A stretch of DNA of 64,000 bases from Nocardioides sp. 503 (lineage in GTDB: Bacteria > Actinomycetota > Actinomycetes > Propionibacteriales > Nocardioidaceae): contig NZ_SPUI01000002.1 of NCBI RefSeq assembly GCF_004522095.1, positions 992,001-1,056,000 of the forward strand, given 5' to 3'. Positions 28,987-40,019 of the stretch are shown piece after piece. The notes under the pieces are model-generated. The model made no database searches. It had not been told where the DNA came from and saw nothing but the letters and a program-made list of their open reading frames with translations. Positions within the stretch are counted from its first letter, which is position 1. Each line of letters starts with the position of its first letter. The translations under genes and the position numbers were made by a program.

Positions 28987-29460
28987 ATGGCGACAGGACT
29001 CAGCAGGCGCAAGGCACTGACGGGCGCCGCCGGCATCGGGCTCGCCCTGCCGGTGCTCGCGGCGTGCGGCGGCGACGACGGTGGCACGACCGCCCAGGAC
29101 GACCCGGCCCCGTCCTCGCCGGGATCTGCGGGGTCCTCCCCGTCGACCCCGTCCGGCTCGGCGTCGGCTCCGGCGGCGAGCGGCTTCGCCGCAGCGGCCG
29201 ACATCCCGGTCGGCGGCGGCGCGGTCTTCCCCGACGAGGGCGTGGTGGTCACCCAGCCGACCGCAGGTGACTTCAAGGGCTTCGACATCCAGTGCACCCA
29301 CTCGGGCTGCCCGGTCAGCGAGGTCACCAGCACCATCAACTGCCCCTGCCACGGCAGCAAGTTCGCCCTCACCGACGGCGCCCCCGAGAGCGGCCCCGCC
29401 TCGGAGCCCCTGGGCTCCGTCGAGCTCGCCGTCACCGACGGCCAGATCAGCCGGGCCTGA
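28987..29460 (+). CDS. Rieske [2Fe-2S] lipoprotein 1
   Basis: A 157-residue exported lipoprotein. The N-terminus has a twin-arginine motif (SRRKALTG) and a lipobox LAAC with the lipid-modified cysteine at residue 27, so it is probably folded in the cytoplasm, exported by Tat and anchored outside. A Ser/Pro/Ala linker leads to a Rieske domain with the canonical ligands and disulfide cysteines CTHSGC ... CPCHGS. Such small Rieske proteins may transfer electrons in the cell envelope; the partner is unknown. GGAGGA lies 6 bases before the ATG. The following gene encodes a diverged relative, so the pair may act in sequence. Confidence 0.88.
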   Translation: MATGLSRRKALTGAAGIGLALPVLAACGGDDGGTTAQDDPAPSSPGSAGSSPSTPSGSASAPAASGFAAAADIPVGGGAVFPDEGVVVTQPTAGDFKGFDIQCTHSGCPVSEVTSTINCPCHGSKFALTDGAPESGPASEPLGSVELAVTDGQISRA

Positions 29461-29482
29461 CCCCCACGCCGAGGAGGCACCC

Positions 29483-29914
29483 ATGACCGCTCCACGACAG
29501 CCCCCGTTCCGGCCCACCCGCCGCATCGTCTTCCACGGCCTCGGGGCGCTCGGCGTCGCCGCCGCCCTCGCGGGCTGCGGTGGCGGCTCGAGCGACGACG
29601 AGCCCGCCGGCGGCGAGACCGAGGCCGGCACCGAGCTCGCCACGACCTCGGAGGTGCCCGTCGGTGGCGGGCTCATCCTGGGCGACCAGCAGATCGTCAT
29701 CACCCAGCCCACCGAGGGCGACTTCGTCGCGTTCTCGGCCGTGTGCACCCACGCGGCCAACACCGTGACGTCGGTCGAGGACGGCGTGATCGCGTGCGCC
29801 GTGCACGGCAGCTCGTTCTCCGCCGCGACCGGCGAGGTCGAGGGCGGCCCGGCGACCTCCGCCCTGGCCTCGGTGAAGATCGACGTCAAGGGCGACAAGA
29901 TCGTGGCGGCGTAG
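29483..29914 (+). CDS. Rieske [2Fe-2S] lipoprotein 2, lacking the disulfide cysteines
   Basis: A 143-residue relative of the preceding protein with twin-arginine motif TRRIVFHG, lipobox LAGC (C32) and a short acidic linker. The Rieske ligands are kept (CTHAAN ... CAVHGS), but the two cysteines that make the usual disulfide in proteins of the cytochrome bc complex are N and A here. That is known for soluble ferredoxin-type Rieske domains and usually goes with a different redox potential. GAGGAGG precedes the ATG. It is 22 bases downstream of gene 1 and surely in one transcript. It ends near the convergent TPR-like gene. Confidence 0.86.
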   Translation: MTAPRQPPFRPTRRIVFHGLGALGVAAALAGCGGGSSDDEPAGGETEAGTELATTSEVPVGGGLILGDQQIVITQPTEGDFVAFSAVCTHAANTVTSVEDGVIACAVHGSSFSAATGEVEGGPATSALASVKIDVKGDKIVAA

Positions 29915-29919
29915 GCGCC

Positions 29920-31221
29920 CTAGGCCTGGACCTGTCCCTGGCCGGCCGGAAGACAGGAGTCGCGCCAGCGCTCGTCGCGCCGGGAGGTACGGCGGTCCAG
30001 CCGCCGGTCGAGCAGCTCGCGGGCCTCGTCGAGCCGGTCGGCCCGGACGAGCGCGGCGATGCGCACCTCCTCGACGAGCTCGCGCTGCGCGTCCGAGCCG
30101 CCGAGCCGCGGGACCGCGGGGGACAGGGCCGCCAGCGAGGCGGCCGCGGCGGCGTACCGCCCGGCGTGCAGCTCGCGCAGTGCGGCCACGAGCGGTGCGA
30201 CGACCTCGCGGTGGGTGGCGTGCGCGTGCTCCGCGGCGAACCGACCCAGCCGCTCCAGCCCGGGGCCGTCGCCGAGCGCCAGCAGGGTGACCGCGCTGTG
30301 CATCGCGAGGAAGGGCGTGGCCGGGCGCTCGAGCACGTCGCGCCCGACGACCTGGGCAACCCGGTCGAGGTCCGGGACGTCCTCGGCGTCGGGCGTCATC
30401 GACCAGCGGATGAGCAGCGACCCGCTGTCCACGAGGGCGCGGCAGCCCAGCCCGTGCTCGGGACGCAGCTGGGTGTCGTAGCGCCGGCGGACCGCGTCCA
30501 GGTCGCCGAGCGAGAGCTCGTGCAGGGCGGCGTGCCAGGAGAAGTGGCTGATGCTGTCGATGCTGGCCCCGTCGCCGGTGACCCAGCCGTCCATCCACGC
30601 GAGCCCGGCCAGGTGGTCGCCGGTCTCGTAGTGGGCGTGCGCCCGGGCGTGGGCCGAGTGGCCGGCGCTGGGCTCGATCGCCAGCGACCGGCAGGACAGG
30701 TCCATGGCCTCGTCGAAGCGGCCCTGCTCCTGGCGGATGAAGGCCAGCAGGCCGGCGTACCACCAGTCGTCGCCGTAGGCGGGCGCCGCGTGCTCGACGA
30801 TGTCCCAGGCCTGCTGGGGCACCTCGGTCACCCCTGCGAAGGCGATGGTCGGCACTGCGGCCGACAGCAGGAGCGCGTCGACCGGGTAGGCCTCGAGGTG
30901 GCGCACGACCGGCGCGGAGTCGCCGCGCAGGTGCGAGAGGATCGCGTGCACGTGGCTGCGCTCGCGCTCGGTGGCGCGCCCGGCGTGCCGCTCGGCGTCA
31001 CGCATCCGGCCCTGGACGTCCACCGGGGCGCAGAGGTCGTGGCCGAGCAGCGCGAGGGCGGCGTGGCCCAGCGCGAAGGTCGGGTCGTGCACCACGGACG
31101 CGGCGATCGCCTCCACCGAGCCCGCCCGCAGCCGCAGCAGGTCGCCGACGCCGCGGTTGTAGGACTCGGCGGCCACGTCCGACGTGGTGAGCCGGAGTCC
31201 GTAGCGGTCACGACAGTGCAT
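29920..31221 (-). CDS. Tetratricopeptide-repeat-like protein
   Basis: A 433-residue soluble helical protein. Repeated units such as AGLLAFIRQEQGRFDEAMDLSCRSLAIEP, AHAHYETGDHLAGLAWMD and ALHELSLGDLDAVRRRYD have the TPR pattern of small-large alternation. It resembles a family in which the whole chain is TPR-like and which is often found alone. It has no signal peptide or catalytic motif. Its role is unknown, probably protein binding. The ATG at 31221 is chosen because coding bias and helical pattern begin there; the AT-rich stretch upstream (AAAGCACAGTAATCG) is a plausible promoter. It is divergent from uvrC. Confidence 0.72.
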   Translation of the reverse strand: MHCRDRYGLRLTTSDVAAESYNRGVGDLLRLRAGSVEAIAASVVHDPTFALGHAALALLGHDLCAPVDVQGRMRDAERHAGRATERERSHVHAILSHLRGDSAPVVRHLEAYPVDALLLSAAVPTIAFAGVTEVPQQAWDIVEHAAPAYGDDWWYAGLLAFIRQEQGRFDEAMDLSCRSLAIEPSAGHSAHARAHAHYETGDHLAGLAWMDGWVTGDGASIDSISHFSWHAALHELSLGDLDAVRRRYDTQLRPEHGLGCRALVDSGSLLIRWSMTPDAEDVPDLDRVAQVVGRDVLERPATPFLAMHSAVTLLALGDGPGLERLGRFAAEHAHATHREVVAPLVAALRELHAGRYAAAAASLAALSPAVPRLGGSDAQRELVEEVRIAALVRADRLDEARELLDRRLDRRTSRRDERWRDSCLPAGQGQVQA

Positions 31222-31311
31222 GAAAAGCACAGTAATCGACGCGACAATAACCACAAAGCCGACACACTGACCACGGACGAGAGCGTCGGTGGTGGACCGT
31301 AGGCTTGAGGA

Positions 31312-33309
31312 GTGCCACCGCCCCGCTCGTCCCGACCCACCCGCGGGCCGTTGTCCTACCGTCCCGAGGCCGGGTCGATCCCGACGCAGCCGGGCGTCTA
31401 CCGCTTCCGCGACCCGAAGGGCCGCGTCGTCTACGTCGGCAAGGCGAAGAACCTCCGCTCGCGCCTGTCGTCGTACTTCCAGGACGTCGGCAACCTGCAC
31501 CAGCGCACCGCCACGATGGTCACCACGGCCGCCAGCGTCGAGTGGACGGTGGTCAACACCGAGGTCGAGGCGCTCCAGCTGGAGTACTCCTGGATCAAGG
31601 AGTACGACCCGCGCTTCAACGTCAAGTACCGCGACGACAAGTCCTATCCCTGGCTCGCGGTCACCGTCGGCGACGAGTTCCCCCGCGTGATGGTCGGACG
31701 CGGGGCCAAGCGCAAGGGCACCCGCTACTTCGGCCCCTACAGCCACGCCTGGGCGATCCGCGAGACCGTCGACGTCCTGCTGCGGGTCTTCCCGATGCGC
31801 TCGTGCAGCAACGGCGTCTTCAAGCGGTCCGCGCAGATCGGGCGGCCCTGCCTCCTCGGCTACATCGGCAAGTGCGCGGCGCCGTGCGTCGGGCAGGTCT
31901 CGCCCGAGGAGCACCGCGCGATCGTCGACGACTTCTGCGACTTCATGGGCGGGCAGACGCGGCCGTTCGTGCGCCGCATCGAGAAGGAGATGTACGCCGC
32001 CTCCGAGGCCCAGGACTACGAGCGCGCCGCGAGGCTGCGCGACGACCTCGGCGCGCTGGAGAAGGCGCTGGAGAAGCAGGCCGTCGTGCTCGGCGACGGC
32101 GCCGACGCCGACGTCATCGCCCTGGCCGAGGACCCGCTCGAGGTGGCGGTCCAGATCTTCTACGTCCGCGGCGGCCGGATCCGCGGCCAGCGCGGCTGGG
32201 TGGCCGACCGCGTCGACGAGGGCGGCACCCCCGAGCTGGTCGAGGACTTCCTGCTCCAGCTCTACGCCGGCGAGGCCGAGGCCGACGCGATCCCGCGCGA
32301 GATCCTCGTCCCGGCGCTGCCGCCCGACGTCGAGACGTGGGAGGACCTGCTGAGCGACCGGCGGGGGAGCCGCGTGCAGGTCCGGGTCCCGCAGCGCGGC
32401 GACAAGAAGACGCTGCAGGAGACCGTCGCCCGCAACGCCGGCCAGGCGCTGGTGCTCCACAAGACACGGCGCGCCAGCGACCTCACGACCCGCAACCGGG
32501 CGCTGGAGGAGATCCAGCTCGCGCTCGACCTCGACGAGGTCCCGCTGCGCATCGAGTGCTACGACGTCTCCAACCTCCAGGGCACCGAGGTGGTCGCCTC
32601 GATGGTGGTCTTCGAGGACGGCCTGGCCCGCAAGAGCGAGTACCGCCGCTTCGTGATCCGCGGCGTCGACGGCCAGAACGACGTGGCCTCGATGCACGAG
32701 GTCATCACCCGGCGCTTCCGGCGCCTGCTCGACGAGCAGGCCCGCAGCAAGGAGGTCGCGACCGACAACGGCCCGATGCTCGTCGACCCGGAGACCGGAC
32801 GGCCACGCAAGTTCGCCTACGCCCCCGGCCTGGTCGTCGTCGACGGTGGCCCGCCGCAGGTCGCGGCCGCCCAGCAGGCGCTCGACGAGCTCGGCATCGT
32901 CGACATCCCGGTCGTCGGCCTGGCCAAGCGCCTCGAGGAGGTGTGGCTGCCCGCCCAGGAGGACCCGGTCATCCTCGCGCGCTCCTCCGAGGGCCTCTAC
33001 CTCCTGCAGCGGGTGCGCGACGAGGCCCACCGCTTCGCCATCAACCACCACCGGTCGCGACGCTCCAAGACGATGGTCGAGAGCCTGCTCGACGACGTGC
33101 CGGGCCTGGGCGAGGTCCGCCGCAAGACCCTGCTGAAGCACTTCGGCTCCCTCAAGAAGCTGCGCCTGGCCACCGTGGAGGAGATCGCGATGGTCCCCGG
33201 CATCGGCGAGCGCACCGCGACCGCCATCAAGGACGCCGTCGCCCAGGCCTCGGCGACCGGTCAGACTGTCTCCGTCAACACCGCCACCGGCGAGATCGAG
33301 GAGTCCTGA
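31312..33309 (+). CDS. uvrC: Excinuclease ABC subunit C
   Basis: A 665-residue nuclease that makes both incisions in nucleotide excision repair. The GIY-YIG domain is at the N-terminus ([19 protein letters not shown], about 25-45). A UvrB-interacting UVR region follows (about 205-240). The RNase H-like C-terminal nuclease starts near [18 protein letters not shown], and tandem helix-hairpin-helix motifs end the protein ([28 protein letters not shown]). The GTG at 31312 immediately follows TTGAGGA, leaving little room for a normal ribosome site; a leaderless or variant start is possible. Its stop overlaps rapZ (TGATG). Confidence 0.95.
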   Translation: MPPPRSSRPTRGPLSYRPEAGSIPTQPGVYRFRDPKGRVVYVGKAKNLRSRLSSYFQDVGNLHQRTATMVTTAASVEWTVVNTEVEALQLEYSWIKEYDPRFNVKYRDDKSYPWLAVTVGDEFPRVMVGRGAKRKGTRYFGPYSHAWAIRETVDVLLRVFPMRSCSNGVFKRSAQIGRPCLLGYIGKCAAPCVGQVSPEEHRAIVDDFCDFMGGQTRPFVRRIEKEMYAASEAQDYERAARLRDDLGALEKALEKQAVVLGDGADADVIALAEDPLEVAVQIFYVRGGRIRGQRGWVADRVDEGGTPELVEDFLLQLYAGEAEADAIPREILVPALPPDVETWEDLLSDRRGSRVQVRVPQRGDKKTLQETVARNAGQALVLHKTRRASDLTTRNRALEEIQLALDLDEVPLRIECYDVSNLQGTEVVASMVVFEDGLARKSEYRRFVIRGVDGQNDVASMHEVITRRFRRLLDEQARSKEVATDNGPMLVDPETGRPRKFAYAPGLVVVDGGPPQVAAAQQALDELGIVDIPVVGLAKRLEEVWLPAQEDPVILARSSEGLYLLQRVRDEAHRFAINHHRSRRSKTMVESLLDDVPGLGEVRRKTLLKHFGSLKKLRLATVEEIAMVPGIGERTATAIKDAVAQASATGQTVSVNTATGEIEES

Positions 33310-34196
33310 TGACGCCCACCCACGACCCCGACGCCACCCGGCGTGGCGAGCTCGTGGTCGTCACGGGCATGACCGGTGCCGGTCGCAGCACGGCGGCCAA
33401 GGAGCTCGAGGACCTCGGCTACTACGTCGTCGACAACCTGCCGCCCAGCCTGCTGCCCGACGTCGTCAAGCTCGTCGACGACGGCTTCGGCGAGAGCCAG
33501 CGCATCGCGGTCGTCGTCGACGTCCGGTCCGGCTCGTTCTTCCACACGCTGCACGCCAACCTCGCCCAGGGCGCGACCGGGCGGCGCACCACCCTGGTCT
33601 TCCTCGACGCGGCTGACGACGTGCTCGTACGCCGCCAGGAGGCCGCGCGGCGACCCCACCCGCTCCAGGGCACCGGGCGGCTCCTCGACGGCCTCCAGCG
33701 CGAGCGCCAGGTCCTCGGCGACCTGCGCAGCGACGCCGACCTGGTCATCGACACCACCGCCCTCAACGTCCACCAGCTCACCGACGCGATCGGGGCGGCC
33801 TTCGGCTCGCCCGAGACGATGCGACTGAGCGTCAACGTGATCAGCTTCGGCTTCAAGTACGGCATCCCGGTCGACGCCGACTTCGTGGCCGACATGCGCT
33901 TCCTGCCCAACCCGTTCTGGGTCCCCGAGCTGCGCGCGAGCACCGGCCAGGACGGCGCGGTCTCCGACTACGTCCGGGCCCAGCCCGGTGCCGAGGAGTT
34001 CCTCGACGCCTACGTGCCGGTCCTCACCGGCGTGGCCGAGGGCTACCTCCGCGAGGGCAAGCGCTTCATGCGCGTGGCCCTGGGCTGCACCGGCGGCAAG
34101 CACCGCAGCGTCGCCATGAGCGAGGAGATCAGCCGACGCCTGGTCGCCCACGGGCTCGAGGTCCGGGTCACCCACCGCGACCTCGGGCGCGAGTGA
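33309..34196 (+). CDS. rapZ: RapZ-family nucleotide-binding protein
   Basis: A 295-residue P-loop protein, with VVVTGMTGAGRSTAAKELED as Walker A near residues 16-35 and VVVDVRSGSFF as Walker B region. The C-terminal half (INVISFGFKYG-type VNVISFGFKYGIP, FVADMRFLPNPFW, VALGCTGGKHRSVA) holds the second conserved pocket. In E. coli RapZ controls glucosamine-6-phosphate synthase through a small RNA. In actinobacteria it belongs to the conserved uvrC-rapZ-yvcK-whiA block, and its target is less clear. It is translated from an ATG overlapping the uvrC stop. Confidence 0.94.
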   Translation: MTPTHDPDATRRGELVVVTGMTGAGRSTAAKELEDLGYYVVDNLPPSLLPDVVKLVDDGFGESQRIAVVVDVRSGSFFHTLHANLAQGATGRRTTLVFLDAADDVLVRRQEAARRPHPLQGTGRLLDGLQRERQVLGDLRSDADLVIDTTALNVHQLTDAIGAAFGSPETMRLSVNVISFGFKYGIPVDADFVADMRFLPNPFWVPELRASTGQDGAVSDYVRAQPGAEEFLDAYVPVLTGVAEGYLREGKRFMRVALGCTGGKHRSVAMSEEISRRLVAHGLEVRVTHRDLGRE

Positions 34197-34203
34197 GCCG
34201 CCG

Positions 34204-35166
34204 GTGAACGACATGCGCGCCCAGTCGGTCGTCGCGTTCGGGGGCGGGCACGGGCTCTTCGCCTCGCTCACCGCGCTGCGGCTGCTCGTCGACGACCTCA
34301 CCGTCGACGAGCTGACCGCCATCGTCACCGTCGCCGACGACGGCGGCTCCTCCGGTCGTCTGCGCGGGGAGTTCGGGGTGCTGCCGCCCGGCGACCTGCG
34401 CATGGCGCTGGCCGCGCTGTGCGGCCAGGACACCTGGGACGTCACCTGGTCGCGCGTCCTCCAGCACCGCTTCGAGGGCGCCGGCGACATGCGCGGCCAC
34501 GTCGTCGGCAACCTCCTGATCGTCAGCCTGTGGGAGCTCCTCGGCGACCACGTCGACGCGCTCGACTGGGTGGGCCGGCTGCTCGGGGCCAAGGGGCGCG
34601 TGCTGCCGATGGCCCTGACCCCGATGGTGATCACCGCCGAGGTCGAGGGGCTCGAGCCCGACTCGCTGGTCACCGTCCGGGGCCAGGTCGAGGTCGCCTC
34701 GACGTCGGGTCGCATCGCCTCGATCGCCCTGGAGCCGGCCGACCCGACCGTCTGCCCCGAGTCCGTCGCCGCCGTCCACGCCGCCGACTGGCTGGTGCTG
34801 GGTCCCGGCTCGTGGTTCACCTCCGTCATCCCGCACCTCATGGTCCGCGAGCTGTGCGAGGCGATCGTGACCACCGACGCGCGGCTGATCGTCGTGCTCA
34901 ACCTCGAGGAGCAGGCCGGCGAGACCGACGGCCTCGGGCCGGCCGGCCACCTCGCGGTGCTCCTCGAGCACGCGCCCGGGCTGCGCCCCCACGTCGTCCT
35001 GGCCGACCCGCGCTCCCTAGGTGACGGGGCCGACGAGCTCGCGGCGGCCGTCGCGGCGCAGGGCGCGCGGCTGGTCCTCGACGACGTGATGGTCGACGAC
35101 GGCTCGGCCCGCCACGACCCGGCCAAGCTGGCCGCCTGCTACGCCCGCATCATGGCCGAGTCCTGA
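34204..35166 (+). CDS. yvcK: YvcK/CofD-like protein
   Basis: A 320-residue protein of the YvcK (GlmR/CuvA) branch of the CofD-like family. VVAFGGGHGLFASLTALR is the nucleotide-sugar-binding loop, followed by TVADDGGSSGRLRGE. LPPGDLRMALAAL and GHVVGNLLIVSLWE complete the signature, and HAADWLVLGPGSWFTSVIPHL is near the middle. Members bind UDP-N-acetylglucosamine and adjust peptidoglycan precursor supply. The GTG start lies 7 bases after rapZ, so the two are co-transcribed. Confidence 0.94.
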   Translation: MNDMRAQSVVAFGGGHGLFASLTALRLLVDDLTVDELTAIVTVADDGGSSGRLRGEFGVLPPGDLRMALAALCGQDTWDVTWSRVLQHRFEGAGDMRGHVVGNLLIVSLWELLGDHVDALDWVGRLLGAKGRVLPMALTPMVITAEVEGLEPDSLVTVRGQVEVASTSGRIASIALEPADPTVCPESVAAVHAADWLVLGPGSWFTSVIPHLMVRELCEAIVTTDARLIVVLNLEEQAGETDGLGPAGHLAVLLEHAPGLRPHVVLADPRSLGDGADELAAAVAAQGARLVLDDVMVDDGSARHDPAKLAACYARIMAES

Positions 35167-35212
35167 GAGGCCTGCCCCCGAGGGTGATTGACTCGCGTGC
35201 GAGGATCGGCGC

Positions 35213-36199
35213 ATGGCAATGACGGCCCAGGTGAAGGCGGAGCTGTCCAGCACCCAGATCACGAAGACCTGCTGCCGCAAGGCGGAAGTGGCCTCGATGC
35301 TGAGGTTCGCGGGCGGCCTGCACATCGTCAGCGGCAAGATCGTGGTCGAGGCCGAGCTGGACACCGGCGCCGCGGCCCGACGGCTGCGCAAGGACATCGC
35401 CGAGGTCTACGGCCACGGCTCCGACGTCGTGATGGTGCAGGGCGCCGGCATCCGCAAGGGCAGCCGCTACATCGTCCGCGTGACCAAGGACGGCGAGGCG
35501 CTGGCGCGTCAGACCGGCCTGCTCGACCAGCGCGGCCGTCCGGTGCGCGGGCTGCCGCCCGCCGTCGTGTCCGGCGGCGGCTGCGACGCCGTGGCCGCCT
35601 GGCGCGGGGCCTTCCTCGCCCACGGCTCGCTCACCGAGCCCGGCCGCTCGTCCTCGCTCGAGGTGACGTGCCCCGGACCGGAGGCCGGTCTCGCCCTGGT
35701 GGGCGTGGCCCGTCGCCTCGGCATCCAGGCCAAGGCCCGCGAGGTGCGCGGCGTCGACCGCGTCGTGATCCGCGACGGCGACGCGATCGGTCAGCTGCTC
35801 ACCCGTCTCGGCGCCCACGAGTCGCTGATGGCCTGGGAGGAGCGCCGCATGCGGCGCGAGGTGCGCGCCACCGCCAACCGGCTCGCCAACTTCGACGACG
35901 CCAACCTGCGCCGCTCGGCCCGCGCGGCCGTCGCCGCCGGCGCCCGCGTCGAGCGCGCCCTGGAGATCCTGGGCGACGAGATCCCCGACCACCTCCAGCT
36001 CGCGGGCTCCCTGCGCCTGGAGCACAAGCAGGCCTCGCTCGAGGAGCTCGGTCAGCTGCACGAGCCCGTGCTCACCAAGGACGCCATCGCCGGGCGGATC
36101 CGCCGCCTGCTGGCGATGGCCGACAAGCGCGCCGAGGAGCTCGGCATCCCCGACACGGAGTCCTCGCTGACCCCGGAGATGCTGGCCGACGAGGGCTGA
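35213..36199 (+). CDS. whiA: Sporulation/division regulator WhiA
   Basis: A 328-residue protein with the WhiA plan: an N-terminal LAGLIDADG-like fold ([41 protein letters not shown]) without the catalytic acids, and a C-terminal helix-turn-helix ([37 protein letters not shown]). In Streptomyces WhiA, with WhiB, activates division genes such as ftsZ and ftsW; in non-sporulating actinobacteria it still affects division. ATG at 35213, 46 bases after yvcK. A hairpin after the stop separates it from gap. Confidence 0.95.
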   Translation: MAMTAQVKAELSSTQITKTCCRKAEVASMLRFAGGLHIVSGKIVVEAELDTGAAARRLRKDIAEVYGHGSDVVMVQGAGIRKGSRYIVRVTKDGEALARQTGLLDQRGRPVRGLPPAVVSGGGCDAVAAWRGAFLAHGSLTEPGRSSSLEVTCPGPEAGLALVGVARRLGIQAKAREVRGVDRVVIRDGDAIGQLLTRLGAHESLMAWEERRMRREVRATANRLANFDDANLRRSARAAVAAGARVERALEILGDEIPDHLQLAGSLRLEHKQASLEELGQLHEPVLTKDAIAGRIRRLLAMADKRAEELGIPDTESSLTPEMLADEG

Positions 36200-36219
36200 G
36201 GTCCCGCCGCGTCGGGACC
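36200..36219 (+). terminator. Hairpin between whiA and gap
   Basis: GGTCCCG-CCGCGT-CGGGACC is a perfect 7-bp stem with a 6-base loop directly after the whiA stop. It may end the uvrC-whiA transcript or attenuate read-through into gap, which has a 145-base leader of its own. Confidence 0.5.
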
Positions 36220-36302
36220 AAGGAGTGTTACCCGTTGGTACCGCGGGACGACAGTCTGGTCGTAGGCCCGCAACCGATAGGGTCGAACCGACGGCTCCCT
36301 GA

Positions 36303-37340
<1,038 letters not shown>

Positions 37341-37341
37341 C

Positions 37342-38541
37342 GTGAGCGACCTCTCCTCGCTGGGCGACGTCCGCGGCAAGCGCGTGCTGGTCCGCTCGGA
37401 CCTCAACGTCCCGCTCGACGGCACGCGCATCTCCGACGACGGCCGGATCCGGGCCAGCGTCCCGACCATCAAGAAGCTGGTCGAGGCCGGCGCCCGGGTG
37501 GTCGTCACCGCCCACCTGGGCCGGCCGAAGGGTGCGCCCGACCCGGCCTACTCGCTGCGCCCGGTCGCCGACCGGCTCGGTGAGCTGCTCGGCACCCCGG
37601 TCGCCTTCGCCACCGACACGGTGGGGGAGTCCGCGCAGCAGACCGTGGCGGCACTCGGCGACGGGGAGGTCGCCCTGCTCGAGAACGTCCGCTTCAACGC
37701 GGGCGAGACGAGCAAGGACGAGGGCGAGCGCGGGGCGTTCGCCGACCAGATGGCGGCGCTCGCCGACGCCTTCGTCTCCGACGGGTTCGGGGTCGTGCAC
37801 CGCAAGCAGGCGTCGGTCTACGACGTCGCCCAGCGGCTCCCGCACGCGATGGGCGACCTGGTGGCCACCGAGATCGAGGTCCTGCGGCGCCTCACGGTCG
37901 ACCCCGAGCGGCCCTACGTCGTCGTGCTCGGCGGCTCCAAGGTCTCCGACAAGCTCGGCGTCATCGACAACCTGCTCGGCAAGGCCGACAAGCTGCTCAT
38001 CGGCGGCGGCATGGTCTTCACCTTCCTCAAGGCCCAGGGCCACGAGGTCGGCAAGAGCCTGCTCGAGGACGACCAGCTCGACGTGTGCCGGTCCTACCTC
38101 CAGCGTGCCGAGGAGTCCGGCGTCGAGATCGTGCTGCCGACCGACGTCGTGGTCGACACGACGTTCCCCTCCGGCGACGCCGAGCCGCACCCGCGTGTCG
38201 TGCCCGCCTCGGAGATCCCCGCCGACGCCCTCGGGCTCGACATCGGGCCCGACTCCGGTGCGGCGTTCGCCGCGGCGCTCCAGGGTGCCCGCACGGTCTT
38301 CTGGAACGGTCCGATGGGCGTCTTCGAGGTCGCCGCCTTCGCCGAGGGAACCCGCGCGGTCGCCCAGGCGTTGACCGAGATCGACGGGCTGTCCGTGGTC
38401 GGCGGTGGCGACTCCGCCGCCGCGGTCCGGGCGCTCGGCTTCGACGACGCAGCCTTCGGGCACATCTCCACCGGTGGTGGGGCGAGCCTGGAGTACCTCG
38501 AGGGCAAGGAACTGCCCGGCATCACGGTCTTGGAGGACTGA
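37342..38541 (+). CDS. pgk: Phosphoglycerate kinase
   Basis: A 399-residue enzyme that makes ATP from 1,3-bisphosphoglycerate. The substrate-binding N-domain has [15 protein letters not shown] and [11 protein letters not shown]. The C-domain has [46 protein letters not shown] and [16 protein letters not shown] (nucleotide binding), then [23 protein letters not shown] start one base after the gap stop. Ordinary for the family. Confidence 0.96.
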   Translation: MSDLSSLGDVRGKRVLVRSDLNVPLDGTRISDDGRIRASVPTIKKLVEAGARVVVTAHLGRPKGAPDPAYSLRPVADRLGELLGTPVAFATDTVGESAQQTVAALGDGEVALLENVRFNAGETSKDEGERGAFADQMAALADAFVSDGFGVVHRKQASVYDVAQRLPHAMGDLVATEIEVLRRLTVDPERPYVVVLGGSKVSDKLGVIDNLLGKADKLLIGGGMVFTFLKAQGHEVGKSLLEDDQLDVCRSYLQRAEESGVEIVLPTDVVVDTTFPSGDAEPHPRVVPASEIPADALGLDIGPDSGAAFAAALQGARTVFWNGPMGVFEVAAFAEGTRAVAQALTEIDGLSVVGGGDSAAAVRALGFDDAAFGHISTGGGASLEYLEGKELPGITVLED

Positions 38542-38544
38542 CAC

Positions 38545-39363
38545 ATGGCTGTCTCGAGCAAGGCCGGCAAGCCCGCGGGGCGCACGCCGCTGATGGCGGG
38601 CAACTGGAAGATGAACCTCAACCACCAGGAAGCGGTGGTGCTCGTCCAGAAGCTCGCGTGGACGCTGTCGGACAAGCGCCACGACTTCGCCAAGGTCGAG
38701 GTCGTCGTCTGCCCGCCGTTCACCGACCTCCGGTCCGTGCAGACGCTCGTCGACGGCGACCGGCTCTCGGTCAAGTACGCCGCCCAGGACGTCTCCACCA
38801 AGGACTCCGGCGCCTACACCGGCGAGATCTCCGCGGGGATGCTGGCCAAGCTCGGCTGCTCCTACGTGGTGGTCGGCCACTCCGAGCGCCGGGAGTACCA
38901 CGCCGAGACCGACGAGGTCGTCAACGCCAAGGCCCACCAGGCCCACCGCGCCGACATGACCCCGATCGTCTGCGTCGGCGAGGGCCTCGAGGTGCGCCAG
39001 TCCGGCGAGCACGTGCCCTACACGCTGGCCCAGGTGGACGGCTCGCTCGAGGGGTTCACCGCCGAGCAGGTCGCCGGCCTGGTGGTGGCCTACGAGCCCG
39101 TGTGGGCGATCGGCACCGGCGAGGTGGCCACGCCCGACGACGCGCAGGAGGTCTGCGCGGCCATCCGGGCGCGGATCCGCGAGGTGCACGGCGACGCGGC
39201 TGCCGACGGCGTACGCGTGCTCTACGGCGGCTCGGTCAAGGCCAACAACGTGGCCGGCATCATGGCCAAGGAGGACGTGGACGGCGCTCTCGTGGGCGGC
39301 GCGAGCCTCCAGGTCGACGAGTTCGGCGGCATCTGCCGCTTCTACGACATGCCGGTCCTCTGA
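38545..39363 (+). CDS. tpiA: Triose-phosphate isomerase
   Basis: A 272-residue TIM barrel. The N-terminal [12 protein letters not shown] contains the substrate lysine (K22). [12 protein letters not shown] has the catalytic histidine, [16 protein letters not shown] the catalytic glutamate and loop 6, and [19 protein letters not shown] bind phosphate. A ten-residue extension ([10 protein letters not shown]) precedes the usual start. It lies three bases after pgk. Confidence 0.96.
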   Translation: MAVSSKAGKPAGRTPLMAGNWKMNLNHQEAVVLVQKLAWTLSDKRHDFAKVEVVVCPPFTDLRSVQTLVDGDRLSVKYAAQDVSTKDSGAYTGEISAGMLAKLGCSYVVVGHSERREYHAETDEVVNAKAHQAHRADMTPIVCVGEGLEVRQSGEHVPYTLAQVDGSLEGFTAEQVAGLVVAYEPVWAIGTGEVATPDDAQEVCAAIRARIREVHGDAAADGVRVLYGGSVKANNVAGIMAKEDVDGALVGGASLQVDEFGGICRFYDMPVL

Positions 39364-39394
39364 CTCCCCACCCTCTGACGTAGGATTCCTCGCT

Positions 39395-39631
39395 GTGACA
39401 ACGCTCTTCACTGTTCTGCTCGTCATCACGAGCACCCTGCTGATCGTCCTCGTGCTCCTGCACAAGGGTCGGGGCGGCGGGCTGTCCGACATGTTCGGTG
39501 GCGGTGTCAGCAGCTCACTGGGCGGCTCGTCGGTCGCCGAGCGCAACCTCGACCGGTTCACGGTCGGCATCGGTGTCATCTGGTTCGCCTGCGTGATCGC
39601 GCTGGGCCTGCTGCTCGCTTACCAAGGCTGA
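39395..39631 (+). CDS. secG: Preprotein translocase subunit SecG
   Basis: A 78-residue inner-membrane protein with two helices (TLFTVLLVITSTLLIVLVLLH and FTVGIGVIWFACVIALGLLLA) and, between them, the conserved loop GRGGGLSDMFGGG...SSVAERNLDR. SecG assists SecYEG translocation. Its place after tpiA is standard in actinobacteria. The GTG start is 8 bases after a TAGGAT hexamer (39381-39386) that could be a -10 element, so a short-leader or leaderless transcript is possible. Confidence 0.93.
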   Translation: MTTLFTVLLVITSTLLIVLVLLHKGRGGGLSDMFGGGVSSSLGGSSVAERNLDRFTVGIGVIWFACVIALGLLLAYQG

Positions 39632-39645
39632 GGGGAAGTAGACAC

Positions 39646-40005
39646 ATGGCTGGTGGAGGAAACGCCATTCGTGGCAGCCGGGTCGGCGCCGGACCCATGG
39701 GAGAGGCCGAGCGCGGCGAGGCCGCGCCCCGCCAGCCCGTCACCTACTTCTGCTCCCACGGGCACACGTCGGTCGTGACCTTCTCGGTCGAGGCCGTGGC
39801 GCCCGACTCGTGGGACTGCCCCAAGTGCGGCCTGCCCGCTGGCCGGGACTCCGAGAACGCCCCGCCGGCGACGAAGGTGGAGCCCTACAAGACCCACCTC
39901 GCCTACGTGAAGGAGCGTCGCTCCGACACCGAGGCCGCCGACATCCTCGACGAGGCGCTCCAGCTGCTGCGCTCGCGTCGCAAGTCCGGCGACATCATCT
40001 TCTGA
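39646..40005 (+). CDS. rbpA: RNA polymerase-binding protein RbpA
   Basis: A 119-residue actinobacterial transcription factor. It binds the principal sigma factor and the beta' subunit and helps open promoters. The N-terminal tail is followed by a zinc-type core (FCSHGHTSVVTF and CPKCGLPAGRD) and a C-terminal sigma-interacting domain (KTHLAYVKERRSDTEAADILDEALQLLRSRRKSGDIIF). GGGGAAG lies 7 bases before the ATG. It ends nine bases from convergent pgl and shares a stop-codon palindrome with it. Confidence 0.95.
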   Translation: MAGGGNAIRGSRVGAGPMGEAERGEAAPRQPVTYFCSHGHTSVVTFSVEAVAPDSWDCPKCGLPAGRDSENAPPATKVEPYKTHLAYVKERRSDTEAADILDEALQLLRSRRKSGDIIF

Positions 40006-40019
40006 GCAGACCGCTCAGA
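40001..40019. terminator. Stop-codon palindrome between rbpA and pgl
   Basis: TCTGAGC-AGACC-GCTCAGA is a perfect 7-bp inverted repeat. The rbpA TGA (40003-40005) and the pgl TGA (40017-40015, minus) each lie in one arm, so a single symmetric hairpin can end both convergent transcripts. Confidence 0.6.

Noticed and set aside
29920..33141. A 1073-residue open frame on the minus strand that continues through uvrC
   Set aside because: Only its left part (29920-31221) has protein-like composition. The rest is antisense to uvrC, a clearly conserved gene, and is open because of the very high GC content.
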